Of a DNA stretch of 64,000 nt, positions 18,980 to 28,100 are shown one piece after another. Source of the DNA: CAWEDP01 sp963807925 (GTDB taxonomy: Bacteria; Acidobacteriota; Vicinamibacteria; Vicinamibacterales; CAVVIG01); contig CAWEDP010000003.1 in NCBI GenBank assembly GCA_963807925.1, positions 124,001 to 188,000 of the forward strand, read 5' to 3'. The notes under the pieces are model-generated. The model had not been told where the DNA came from. It saw nothing but the letters and a program-made list of their open reading frames with translations, and made no database searches. The position numbers and the translations under genes are program-made. How positions within the stretch are numbered: the stretch's first letter is position 1; every line of letters begins with the position of its first letter.

Positions 18980-18985
18980 AGTATA
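18980..18985 (-). promoter_or_regulatory. -10-like hexamer TATACT before the ATPase gene
   Basis: On the minus strand TATACT lies 23 bases before the ATG at 18956, within an AT-rich patch in otherwise GC-rich DNA. The surrounding GTTACGC...GTAATGCG sequence is partly self-complementary and may hold an operator. No clear -35 seen. Confidence 0.35.
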
Positions 18986-19049
18986 ACGTAATGCGTGAGC
19001 CGATCGAGCGGGTGCGGGGCGCGGTCGGGGGATCTCCCGGCCGGTCCGG

Positions 19050-20294
19050 TCAGTGGTACTGCCGCGGAAGATCGACGAGCACCCTGCGCCGCTTGAGCTG
19101 CGCCAGCTCCGGCGGCGCCGGCCCCCCCGCCAGCGCGGCGAGCGAGCCCCGGGCAATCTCGAGCGTCTCCGGCAGGTACTCGCGGCAGGCGCCGTACTCG
19201 TCCTCGTAATCGGCTGAGGGGAAGCGCAGCCGGAGGCGCACGCGGTCCCCGCGGTCCTCGACGGCGTACAGCGGGTTCACGCGCACCTCGCCCACAACGG
19301 GCGCTTCGGCAATCGGGTGTTCGCGGAAGACCCGGTCGTTCCGCGTGGCGACGAGCGTCAGCGCGGCCTCGCGGTTCAGCGACTCGTCGGGATCGCGCCG
19401 GCTCAGATCGAGCGGCCCGCCGTTGACGACGTCGGCGAAGAGGGCCGACTCGCCGAACAGCCGCGGCTCGATCGTCTCGAAGAGGTCGCGATAGCCGGCC
19501 GGCGACAGCGGCTGCCCGTGCGAGGGGCACCAGACCAGCTCGTTGTGCGTGTGTCCGATCAGCGCCGCCCGGTTCGCGTCCGCGCCGTCGACGAGGCGCA
19601 GCAGCTCGCCGACGAACTGCCGCTTCGTCCAGATGTACATGAACGCGTCGATGCACATCGCCAGCCGAAAAGCGCCGCGCGCGAACGGCATCGGCGCGTT
19701 GCCGTCGCAGCAGACAGCCTCGCAACCGGGTGCGGTGAACCGGCGGCCCAGCCACACTTTCGGGAAGTACAGGTCGGCCAGCACCGGCGGCGCCGATCCG
19801 AGGCCGACGAGCGATCGCGTCAGATGGCCCGACCCGCCGCAGACGTCGACGGCGCGCCCCCCGCCGGCCAGCACGGTGCCGGCCACGGCGCGCACGACGG
19901 CGTCCGCCACCACGTAGGTCGGGTCGGAAAACCGGTAGAGAAAGTAGCCGCCCTCGAAATTCGGCCCGAGCGCCTCGACGAGCCCGCGATAGGTTGACGC
20001 GTCGGACCGCGCCGCCGCTTCGAAGCGCTCGGCCTGGGCGTCGTCCTCGAGACCGAACATGGCGCGCCGGGCGCGATCCGGTTCACCGGCCTGGAGATGA
20101 TCGCGCGCGGCGGTTGCCGGCGGATGCAGGTGCAGCACGGGGATGCCTGCGACGACGGGGAAGATGCAGCAATGGCAGCCGAGCACGCCGTCGATGATGT
20201 CGTCGCCCTCGGTGCGATGGAAGATCGACGGCACCAGCGCAAGACGGCCGCCGCAGTACGGGCAGCGCAGGATGTCGAGAGTATCGGCACGCAT
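19050..20294 (-). CDS. SAM-dependent methyltransferase with Trm112-like zinc ribbon
   Basis: A 414-residue protein, last gene of the glycan cluster. The N-terminal 60 residues are a Trm112-like zinc ribbon, with CPYCGGRL and a second cysteine set GCHCC followed by FPVVAGIPVLHL. The middle is a class I methyltransferase with the SAM loop VDVCGGSGHLTRSL near residue 150 and an acidic strand CCDGNAPMPF. The C-terminal 170 residues have no family I know. It would methylate a small molecule or glycan built by the neighbouring enzymes. 36 bases separate it from the PIG-L gene upstream. Confidence 0.78.
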   Translation of the reverse strand: MRADTLDILRCPYCGGRLALVPSIFHRTEGDDIIDGVLGCHCCIFPVVAGIPVLHLHPPATAARDHLQAGEPDRARRAMFGLEDDAQAERFEAAARSDASTYRGLVEALGPNFEGGYFLYRFSDPTYVVADAVVRAVAGTVLAGGGRAVDVCGGSGHLTRSLVGLGSAPPVLADLYFPKVWLGRRFTAPGCEAVCCDGNAPMPFARGAFRLAMCIDAFMYIWTKRQFVGELLRLVDGADANRAALIGHTHNELVWCPSHGQPLSPAGYRDLFETIEPRLFGESALFADVVNGGPLDLSRRDPDESLNREAALTLVATRNDRVFREHPIAEAPVVGEVRVNPLYAVEDRGDRVRLRLRFPSADYEDEYGACREYLPETLEIARGSLAALAGGPAPPELAQLKRRRVLVDLPRQYH

Positions 20295-20330
20295 GTCACC
20301 TCTTTCGACGCACCGAACCGGTGCGACCGC

Positions 20331-21143
20331 TCACAGAGCCGGAAGGCCTTCCCCGATCCGCTCGAGCATCGAGCCGTTGGTCGTCAGCGGCGAGCGTCGA
20401 AAGTACTCGGTGCCGAGCCAGCGCTCGGCGTCGGCTTCGCCGATCCACGCGAACGGGTTGGTCGGTCCGATCTGCGTCCGGTGGCAGCGCAGCGCCGCCA
20501 GCTTGGTTTGAACCCAGTCCCGAACGTCGACGCTCACCGTTGCCGGCTGGGCGGCGAGCCCGAAGGCCTCCGGAACGATTCCCCACACCCGCGACCCGGC
20601 GGGAATACGGCCGCTGGCAACCGCCGTCTGCACGACGTCCCGCATCATGCCGTGCGGGATCGTGACGTAGTACAGCGGCGGGGCGGCCGCCCCCAGCGAC
20701 TGAACGGCATCGGACGTGCGCTCGTGAACGCCGATGTGATCGAGATGCCAGTACAGCCCGTCCGCGTCGAAGGTGATGACCAGGTCGGGCGCGTACCGTT
20801 CGATGGCGCCCACGATGTCCGCGAAGAGCTCGGGAACGTGGTTCCACCGCAGATCGCCGTCCGGGTGGTTGAGGACGATCACCTCGGCGAGGCCCAGGAC
20901 GCGGGCGGCCTCCCGAACCTCGCGCGTTCGCACGGTCGGCAGATCGCTGCCCAAAAGCAGCGCGTCGTCCGACGTGGACCCGCGTTCCCCGCGCGACGCG
21001 CACAGGAGAATCACCCGGGCGCCGAGATCGGCCAGACGCGCCAGCGTCCCGCCGCACGCCAGCGATTCATCGTCCGGGTGGGCGAACACGGCGAGGACGG
21101 TGGAACCGGCGAAACCGGCGGCCGCCTCAGGCGCGGGATCCAC
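20331..21143 (-). CDS. PIG-L/LmbE family N-acetyl sugar deacetylase
   Basis: A 270-residue metal-dependent deacetylase. The zinc motif AHPDDESLACGG is at residues 21-32 and the second site, WHLDHIGVH, near residue 131. HPDGDLRW lies between them, as in MshB/LmbE-type enzymes. Cytosolic, no signal peptide. The start overlaps the end of the GT4 gene by 17 bases, so the two are tightly coupled. A glycosyltransferase paired with a PIG-L deacetylase repeats the MshA-MshB and BshA-BshB1 logic: add an N-acetyl amino sugar, then deacetylate it. The acceptor is unknown. Confidence 0.83.
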   Translation of the reverse strand: MDPAPEAAAGFAGSTVLAVFAHPDDESLACGGTLARLADLGARVILLCASRGERGSTSDDALLLGSDLPTVRTREVREAARVLGLAEVIVLNHPDGDLRWNHVPELFADIVGAIERYAPDLVITFDADGLYWHLDHIGVHERTSDAVQSLGAAAPPLYYVTIPHGMMRDVVQTAVASGRIPAGSRVWGIVPEAFGLAAQPATVSVDVRDWVQTKLAALRCHRTQIGPTNPFAWIGEADAERWLGTEYFRRSPLTTNGSMLERIGEGLPAL

Positions 21144-22170
21144 GGTGCGTCTCCACGACGCGGTGATACACGGCGATGTACTCGTCCGCCATCCGGTCGA
21201 CGCCGAACCTGGCGACGGCGCGCTGCCGCACGAGCCGCCGATCCAGTGAGATGACCTGGCGCACGCCGCGCGTCATCTCGTCGAGATCCCTGAACACGCC
21301 GCCGGTCACGCCGTCGTCGACGACCTCGCGCACGGCGCCGCGATCGAGCGCGGCGACCGGCGTGCCGCACGCCATCGCCTCGGCCAGCACCAGACCGAAC
21401 GGCTCGGACGCCTGAACAGGATACAGCAGCGCCCGTGCGCCGCCGTACAGCTTCACCTTCATGGCGTGATCGGCCTCTCCGCAGTACACGATCCAGGTGC
21501 CGTCGACGAGCGGCGCCACCCGATCCCGATAGTACGCGTCTTCGGCCCCGGCGAGGAGCAACCGCATTCCCGCCCGCTTCGCCACGTCGATCGCCTGCAG
21601 CACGCCCTTGCCTTCGGTGAAGCGGCCGAGAAAGAGCAGGTAGTCGTCGGGCGTTTCGTGAAACGCGAACGATTGCGTGTCGATGCCGTGGAGCACCGTT
21701 CCGACGACGTTGAGGCCCGCCAGCAGGCGCGCCTGTTCCATCGAGATCGCGACGAACGGCGCCTCCGGGTATCGCGACCAGAGCCGCACTTCCGCCCCGG
21801 TCGGCGAATGATGCAGCGTCTGGACGATCGGCGTCGCCGCCAGGCGCGTGAACGCGAGCGACATCGGGTAGTACATCGCCTCGTAGTGGATGACGTCGAA
21901 CTGCCCGGCGCGCTCGACGGCGGCCGCCAGGTTGAACATCTCGTAGAGCTCCCACGGCCACATCGCCGGATCGCACCAGTAACCGCGCTCGAAGGTCGCG
22001 TGCAGCCGCGCCGCGGTCCTCGACTGGGCGGTCGCGAAGAGGGTGACGTCCTGCCCCTTGCGGACGAGCGCTTCGGTGAGCAGCGACGTCATCAGCTCGA
22101 CCGAACTCGATTTCGGCGGGGGAATCGACGAGGCGACCGGCGCGACGTGGGCGATGCGGAGGCGGAGCAT
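21127..22170 (-). CDS. GT4 family glycosyltransferase
   Basis: A 347-residue GT-B retaining glycosyltransferase. The N-terminal acceptor domain begins RIAHVAPVASSIPPPKSSSVE, the donor domain has LLFLGRFTEGKGVLQAIDVA near residue 180, and the nucleotide-sugar motif reads SEPFGLVLAEAMACGTPV near residue 275 with both glutamates present. ATG 22170 (MLRLRIAHVAP) is chosen because sequence upstream is a shadow of the preceding gene. It sits 10 bases after the CgeB-like gene and overlaps the PIG-L gene. Likely adds a sugar (possibly GlcNAc, given the deacetylase) to an intermediate of the cluster product. Confidence 0.85.
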   Translation of the reverse strand: MLRLRIAHVAPVASSIPPPKSSSVELMTSLLTEALVRKGQDVTLFATAQSRTAARLHATFERGYWCDPAMWPWELYEMFNLAAAVERAGQFDVIHYEAMYYPMSLAFTRLAATPIVQTLHHSPTGAEVRLWSRYPEAPFVAISMEQARLLAGLNVVGTVLHGIDTQSFAFHETPDDYLLFLGRFTEGKGVLQAIDVAKRAGMRLLLAGAEDAYYRDRVAPLVDGTWIVYCGEADHAMKVKLYGGARALLYPVQASEPFGLVLAEAMACGTPVAALDRGAVREVVDDGVTGGVFRDLDEMTRGVRQVISLDRRLVRQRAVARFGVDRMADEYIAVYHRVVETHRGSRA

Positions 22171-22180
22171 GCGCGTCAGG

Positions 22181-23299
22181 TCACGAGCAGGCGACGTCGA
22201 GGAAGCGCTGCAGCACGCGGCGCGCGTCGAAGTGTTCGCGCGCGATCTCCGCTGCCGCGCGGGCGTGGCGGGGGTAATCGGCATTGATGCGATCGACGCC
22301 GTCGATGGCCTGGTCGGCCGTCGCGAAGGCGAGCAGGCCGTCGCCGTGCGGCAGATGCGCGGTCCACCCGGTGTCCTGGACCAGCGCCGGGCGTCCCGAC
22401 GCGAGATAGCACTCGGTCCGATCGCTGAACCAGCCCGAGTGCGAGGCGACGTAGGTGTGTTTCGCCACCCCGAACTCGGCCCGCGAATGGTGGATGAAGT
22501 CGCGGTACTCGCCCGGCGTGCGCGAGACGCGCATCGCGTCGAAGGTGTGCCAGCCGTGCTCGCGCAGCAGCCGCTGGGGACCGTTGACCGCCAGCTCGAA
22601 CCGCTGCGGCGTGCGGGCGGGCAGATCGATGAACTTGACGAACTCCACGTCCTTGTTGCCGCCGACGTCGGTGAAGCTCTCGATCTGCCACGTCATCACG
22701 GTCGAGAAGGCCGGGCCCGGCGCCGCTGGCGCCGTCCAGTCGTCGAGGGTCACCGGCTGCCACGTGTGGTGCCACGTGAAATCGCCCGTCGGCACCGCCG
22801 AGGCCGGGGTGCCGATGTTCGCGCCGAAGGTGAAGAGGCGGTCGAAGCGCCGGAAGAACGCCACGTACCACGGTTCGGCCTTGGCGATGGCGAGCTGGGT
22901 GAAGGCGGGGTCGGAGTCGACGAAGACCTTTCGCGGGATGCGGACGTACTCGTCGCGCCAGAACCACGAGCCGCCCGAGAGGTTGATGAACAGGTCGGCG
23001 TCCGCGGCGTAGCGCCGGATCTCGGCGGCATCCCGCCCGTGGTACGTGCCGTCGTAGTTCACGAACGTCCACCGATCCCCGAGGCCGAACGGCTCGAGGG
23101 CGGCGTGGATGTAAGAGGTGCCGTAGGACGGATCGACGTTCCGCGTGTTCTGCACCGGGTCGTAGACGCACTCGCCGGTGTCCTCGACGTAGAACACCTC
23201 GTGGCCGAGCGCGCGCAACCCGAGCAGGTACATCAACGAACACCACGTGACGCCGCCGAACGGATATCGCGCCATGATACCCGCGAACAGGACGCGCAT
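22181..23299 (-). CDS. CgeB-like glycosyltransferase-fold protein
   Basis: A 372-residue protein. The N-terminus, GIMARYPFGGVTWCSLMYLLGLRALGHEV, is the glycine-rich acceptor loop of GT-B enzymes. The C-terminal part has SGWFSDRTECYLASGRPALVQDTGW and a final segment DRINADYPRHARAAAEIAREHF, the pattern of CgeB/DUF3880-type spore or glycan glycosyltransferases. No signal peptide. It starts two bases after the ABC exporter stop, so they are co-transcribed. The donor sugar and acceptor are unknown. Confidence 0.72.
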   Translation of the reverse strand: MRVLFAGIMARYPFGGVTWCSLMYLLGLRALGHEVFYVEDTGECVYDPVQNTRNVDPSYGTSYIHAALEPFGLGDRWTFVNYDGTYHGRDAAEIRRYAADADLFINLSGGSWFWRDEYVRIPRKVFVDSDPAFTQLAIAKAEPWYVAFFRRFDRLFTFGANIGTPASAVPTGDFTWHHTWQPVTLDDWTAPAAPGPAFSTVMTWQIESFTDVGGNKDVEFVKFIDLPARTPQRFELAVNGPQRLLREHGWHTFDAMRVSRTPGEYRDFIHHSRAEFGVAKHTYVASHSGWFSDRTECYLASGRPALVQDTGWTAHLPHGDGLLAFATADQAIDGVDRINADYPRHARAAAEIAREHFDARRVLQRFLDVACS

Positions 23300-23301
23300 C
23301 G

Positions 23302-25161
23302 CTAGCGTTTCGCCGCTTCGATGAGCTCGTCCACCGTCTCGGGTTCGTCGAGCGATCGGCCGACCGAGAGCCGCGCGCACATCCGTCGATACAGCGTGCT
23401 GCTCCGGAGCAGTTCCTCGTGGCGCCCCTGCGCGGCGATCCGGCCGCCGTCGAGCACGAGAATCCGGTCGGCGTCGCGCACCGTCGACAGGCGATGGGCG
23501 ATGACGATGGTCGTCCGCCCCGCGCGCAGACGGCGGAGCGCCGTGAAGACGATCTCCTCCGAGATGGCGTCGAGCGACGAGGTCGGTTCGTCGAGGATGA
23601 GGATCGGCGCGTTCTTGAGAATCGCGCGCGCGACGCTCAGCCGCTGGCGCTCGCCACCCGACAGGCCGCCGCCGGCTTCCGCGATCTCCGTCTGATAGCC
23701 CCTCGGGAGCCGCGACACGAACTCGTGGGCATGCGCCGCGCGTGCCGCCTGCTCGACCTCAGCGTCGGTGGCATCGAGGCGGCCGTAGCGCACGTTGTCG
23801 GAGATGGTCCCGGAGAAGAGCACCGGATCCTGCAGCACGATGGCGATCTTCTCGCGCAGCTCGCGTAGAGGGAAGCGGCGCAGGTCGATCCCGTCGACGA
23901 GCACGCGTCCGGCGGTCGGATCGTAGAACCGCGGAAGGAGGCTGACGAGTGTGGTCTTGCCCGCGCCGGTGAGCCCCACGAGCGCCACCATCTCGCCGGG
24001 CCTCGCCACGAAGGTGATGTCCTGGAGCACGGCGGTGCCGTCGGGATAGCTGAAGGCCACATCCTCGAACCGGACGTCGCCGCGGATGGCGCCGGCGCCG
24101 ACCGGTTCCGGCGGGTCGAGCGTTTCGGGCGTCATGGCGAACATGGCCCGGACGCGGCGCGCGCCCGCCACGGCCCCCTGGAGCTGGCCCGTCGTGTGGG
24201 CGATCGCGGCGAGCGGACCGTACACCGCGCCCAGATAGCTGATGACGACCATCAGCCGGCCGACCGTCAGCTCGCCGCGGATCACGTGCAGGCCGCCGAC
24301 GATCAGGACGAGCGCCGTGCCGAGGATCGTGATCACGGTGACGATGACCGAGAAGAGCGACTGCTGCCACGTCAGCGCGATCCGGCTCTGCATCGTCGAG
24401 GTGCCCGCTGTCGCGTACCGCGCGCTCTCGTACGGCTCGCGCGCGAAGCTCTTCACCAGTCGGACCGCCGAGAAGATCTCGTACAGGTGGCTGATGAGCC
24501 GCGATTCCTGTTCCTTGACGTCTTCCTCGCGGGTGACGAGCGTGGTGGCATAGTACCGGAGGCACACGTACAGGAACGGCACCACGCAGAGCGACAGCAG
24601 CGCCACGGTCACGTCGTAGTACAGCAGCACGCCGAACATCACGACCAGCGTCGTCACGGAGGTGGCGAGCGGAAAGAGGCCGCCGATGATCAGGTTCTCG
24701 ATCGCGTACGAGTCGACGTCCACGCGGTACACTGCGTCGCCCGTGGTCGTGGTGACGTGGTGGTGCAGGCCGAGCGCCTGGATCTGCTCGAACAGACGCC
24801 GCCGGAGGTCGTACACCATCCGCTGACCGGTCTCGACCTGCACCTGCGTCGCGTACGCCGAGACCACCTCCTTGGCGACCTGCAGCACGATCAGGACGAC
24901 GACGAGCAGGATGAGCAGCACGAACGGATCCCCGCCGTCCAGCACCCGCACCCACGTCGCGTACGACGCGGGGATGGGATGCCGCTCGAGGACGTAGTCG
25001 ATGATCACCGCCAGCGGCCACGGCTGCAGCGCGCCGAGGACGACCTGCGACAGGAGCAGGATCGAGAGCAGCCAGACGCGGCGGCGGTGCGGCCGCAGAA
25101 ACGGCAGCATCCAGCGGAGCAGCGACGGTTCAGCGGCCGCGACGGTCGGCGCGGCGCTCAT
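23302..25161 (-). CDS. ABC exporter, fused membrane and ATPase half-transporter
   Basis: A 619-residue type IV ABC exporter (MsbA/MDR-like). Six transmembrane helices span about residues 20-320, then a nucleotide-binding domain with Walker A GLTGAGKTT, Q-loop VLQDPVLFSGTI, signature LSGGERQRLS, Walker B ILILDEPTSSLD and H-loop IVIAHRLSTV. Works as a homodimer in the inner membrane. ATG overlaps the stop of the giant GH-GT2-NHL gene (ATGA). Position inside a glycosylation cluster suggests it flips or exports the finished lipid-linked or small glycoconjugate. Confidence 0.88.
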   Translation of the reverse strand: MSAAPTVAAAEPSLLRWMLPFLRPHRRRVWLLSILLLSQVVLGALQPWPLAVIIDYVLERHPIPASYATWVRVLDGGDPFVLLILLVVVLIVLQVAKEVVSAYATQVQVETGQRMVYDLRRRLFEQIQALGLHHHVTTTTGDAVYRVDVDSYAIENLIIGGLFPLATSVTTLVVMFGVLLYYDVTVALLSLCVVPFLYVCLRYYATTLVTREEDVKEQESRLISHLYEIFSAVRLVKSFAREPYESARYATAGTSTMQSRIALTWQQSLFSVIVTVITILGTALVLIVGGLHVIRGELTVGRLMVVISYLGAVYGPLAAIAHTTGQLQGAVAGARRVRAMFAMTPETLDPPEPVGAGAIRGDVRFEDVAFSYPDGTAVLQDITFVARPGEMVALVGLTGAGKTTLVSLLPRFYDPTAGRVLVDGIDLRRFPLRELREKIAIVLQDPVLFSGTISDNVRYGRLDATDAEVEQAARAAHAHEFVSRLPRGYQTEIAEAGGGLSGGERQRLSVARAILKNAPILILDEPTSSLDAISEEIVFTALRRLRAGRTTIVIAHRLSTVRDADRILVLDGGRIAAQGRHEELLRSSTLYRRMCARLSVGRSLDEPETVDELIEAAKR

Positions 25162-28100
25162 GCGCCGCCTCGAGCCCGCGCGGGGGGCGCCCCGAACCGG
25201 CGCGGCACGAGCTGCGGCCGCAGCGTGGCCTTGGGGATGTCCACGAAGATGATCCGGTTGTTGTTGGCGTCGGCGATGTACAGCCGGCTGCGGCCCGAAT
25301 CGAACGCGACGCGCGAGGGGGCGCCGAGCACCAGGCGTCCTTCGTCGCTCAGATTCCTGATGATGCCGTCGCTGTCGACGACGCGGACGAGCGCGTTGTA
25401 GTAGTCGGCGATGAAGATCATCGCGACGTTGCCGCGCGCGTCCTCGCCGAGCGCGATGCCCGAGGGGCCCGCCAGCCCGGCCTGCGTCGCGGGGCCGTCG
25501 TCGCCCGTCGCGGTGAACGAGCCGTTCCCGGCCACCGTGGCGATGATGCCGGTCTTGCCGTCCACCCGACGTATGCGGTTGTGGTGCATGTCGGCGATGT
25601 AGATGTCGCCGTTTCGGGCGACCGCGACGTCGCTCGGCATGAACAGGTGCGCCCTGGTCGCGGGCCCGCCGTCGCCGGTGGCGTCCCCGCCGGTCTCGCC
25701 GTCGCCGGCGACCGTGCGAATGAAGCCGGTGGCGTGGTCGATCACGCGGATGCGGTTGTTCAGCGTGTCCGCGATGTAGATGTCGCCGTTGGGCGTCGCG
25801 AAGACGGCGTTGGGCGTGTTGAGCGCCGCCTGGATCGCGGGCTTCTCGTCGCCGTCGTACCCGTTCTCGCCGGATCCGGCGACCGTCGTGATGATCCGCG
25901 TCGGCCGGTCCACCCGCCGGATGCGGTCGTTGTGCGAGTCGGCCACGATGAGGTCGCCGTCGGGCGCGATCGTCACGCCGTCCGGCGTGTCGAGCTTCGC
26001 CTTGGTCGCCGCTCCGCCGTCGCCGGCAAATCCGGTGGTGCCGTCGCCGATCCAGCGCGTGACCACCAGCCGGCGGTCGAACAGGTCGATGACGTCGTCG
26101 TTCGAATCGGCGAAGAAGATGTCGCCGTTGGGGGCAATCGCGATGCCGCCCGGCGTGTCCAGCCAGGCCGCGATCGTCGGCGCCCTGCCCGAACCGGTAT
26201 TGGGTCCGATGACCAGCGCCACGCGCGCCGCCTCGCGCAGCATGAACGTGCTCGCCCCGACGCCCACGATCATGAACAGGAAGATGAACGCGCTGCGCAG
26301 CCCGTACCGGCGCACCAGCGACGGCGCGATCAGCGGGACGCGCGCCGGCCCTGATTGCATCGACACCATCTGCTGCGACCCGGCGACCCGATCGACGGCG
26401 CGCCGCGCGATCGCGGTGGTCTGCGCCGTCCTCCAGATGCCGAACATCACGGCCGCCAGCGTCAACCCCGCCGCGGCGGCGCCGGCGCTCGGCGAACGGA
26501 GCGCCACGCCCGATACGGCCGCCCCCAGCAGCGCCAGCGCCATCCCGATGGCCACGACGATGCCGAAAGTGGTCGGGCGCAGGTGGGTGCTCACGCGCAG
26601 CAGCGTCCGGCCGGCGGTGTGCTCCTCGACGAGCGCACGCAGATCGAGCCAGGCCCAGCGGCCGATCAGGACGCTGATGTCCCGATCGTTCGACCACCCT
26701 TCGTCGACCTCGACCGTGCGGACGGCGCGCGATTGCCGCAGCCAGTCGGTGAGTTGCGACAGCACGCGTGCGGTCGACGTCCACGTCTCGGACCAGTAGC
26801 GATCCTCGGTCACGGTCCCCGAGAGCAGCAGCAGCGCCCGCCGCGCCTCGGCCAGCGAGGGCCGCGGGCCGCGGCTGGTCTGCCGCTCGAGGGGGAACGC
26901 GATCTCGGGCGGCGACAGCATCCCCCGGATCTGCCCCCGCAGCCGCGCGAACGGCTGAAGGAAGTGCAGGTAGGCCACCAGCACGCGGTACCACAGATGG
27001 GAACCCGGCAACGACGCCACGTCGGACCTGAGCGCGTACGCCACGTTCTTGCCGAGCGTGAAGGCGATCCCGCTGAGGCCGGGCGCCAGCAGCAGGGCGG
27101 CGGCCCACCAGTGCTGCGTCACCCCGGCGACGACGCCGACGATCGTGGCGGCAAACGACAGCACCTGCCACTTGATGGAATGGGGCAGGAACGCGAAGGG
27201 ATGCACGTCGGTGCGATACACCGACGGAAACGCCGCCGTGCCCCAGACGCCGGAGTTGATGCGCGTGCTCCAGAGCGAGCGCACAAACGGCAGCGGACTG
27301 TAGATGCGCCCGCGCCAGAGCATGCGGCCGTCCAGGAACTTCTCCGGATGGTGCGCCATCAGCCACGTTTCGCCTTCGCCGTAGCCGACCTGCTGACGCC
27401 AGTACGCCCTGATCGACGCCCGATGGTGGTGCCACACCAGTGCCGACGCGGCAAAGCCGATCTTCCAGCCGCGCGCCTGCAGACGCCAGCACACGTCCAC
27501 GTCGTCGCCTGCGCGAAGGTAGATCGCGTTGAACCCGCCGACCGCGACGAGCGCATCACGGCGGAACGCCATGTTGCAGCCCGGCACGTGCTCGGCGACG
27601 CGATCGTCGAGCAGCACGTGCGTCGGCCCCCCCGGCGCCCGCGCGATCGATTGCGCGACGGGCGGATCGTCCGGCGGCACGACGTTCGGGCCTCCGGATC
27701 CCACAACGTCTGACGTGAGGAACGGCTGGACCAGATAGGTCAGCCAGTCCCGGTCCGTCCGCACGTCGGCGTCGGTGTACGCGACGATCTCCCCGGTCGC
27801 GGCCGCAAGGCCCACGTTGCGCGCCGCGCTGAGACCGCCGTTCGCCGTGTCGATCACGCGAACGCGGGGATGGCTGTGGGCGATTTCGCTCGTGCGATCG
27901 CGCGATCCGTCGTTGACGAGGATGATCTCGTAATCAGGATAGGTGAGCCGTTCGAGCGAGGTCAGGCAGTCCTCGAGCGTGTCGGCCGCGTTGTAGGCGC
28001 AGACCACCACCGACACGCGCGGCCAGGTCGCGCGGACCTCGGCCGGGAAGGGCGACCGGCTGAATGCGGCGGACACGGCGTGCGCCGCCGGCTTGAGACG

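Noticed and set aside
25200..26180. Regularly spaced similar DNA segments, possible CRISPR-like repeats
   Set aside because: They encode the NHL propeller repeats, with spacing of whole codons and protein-level rather than DNA-level similarity.
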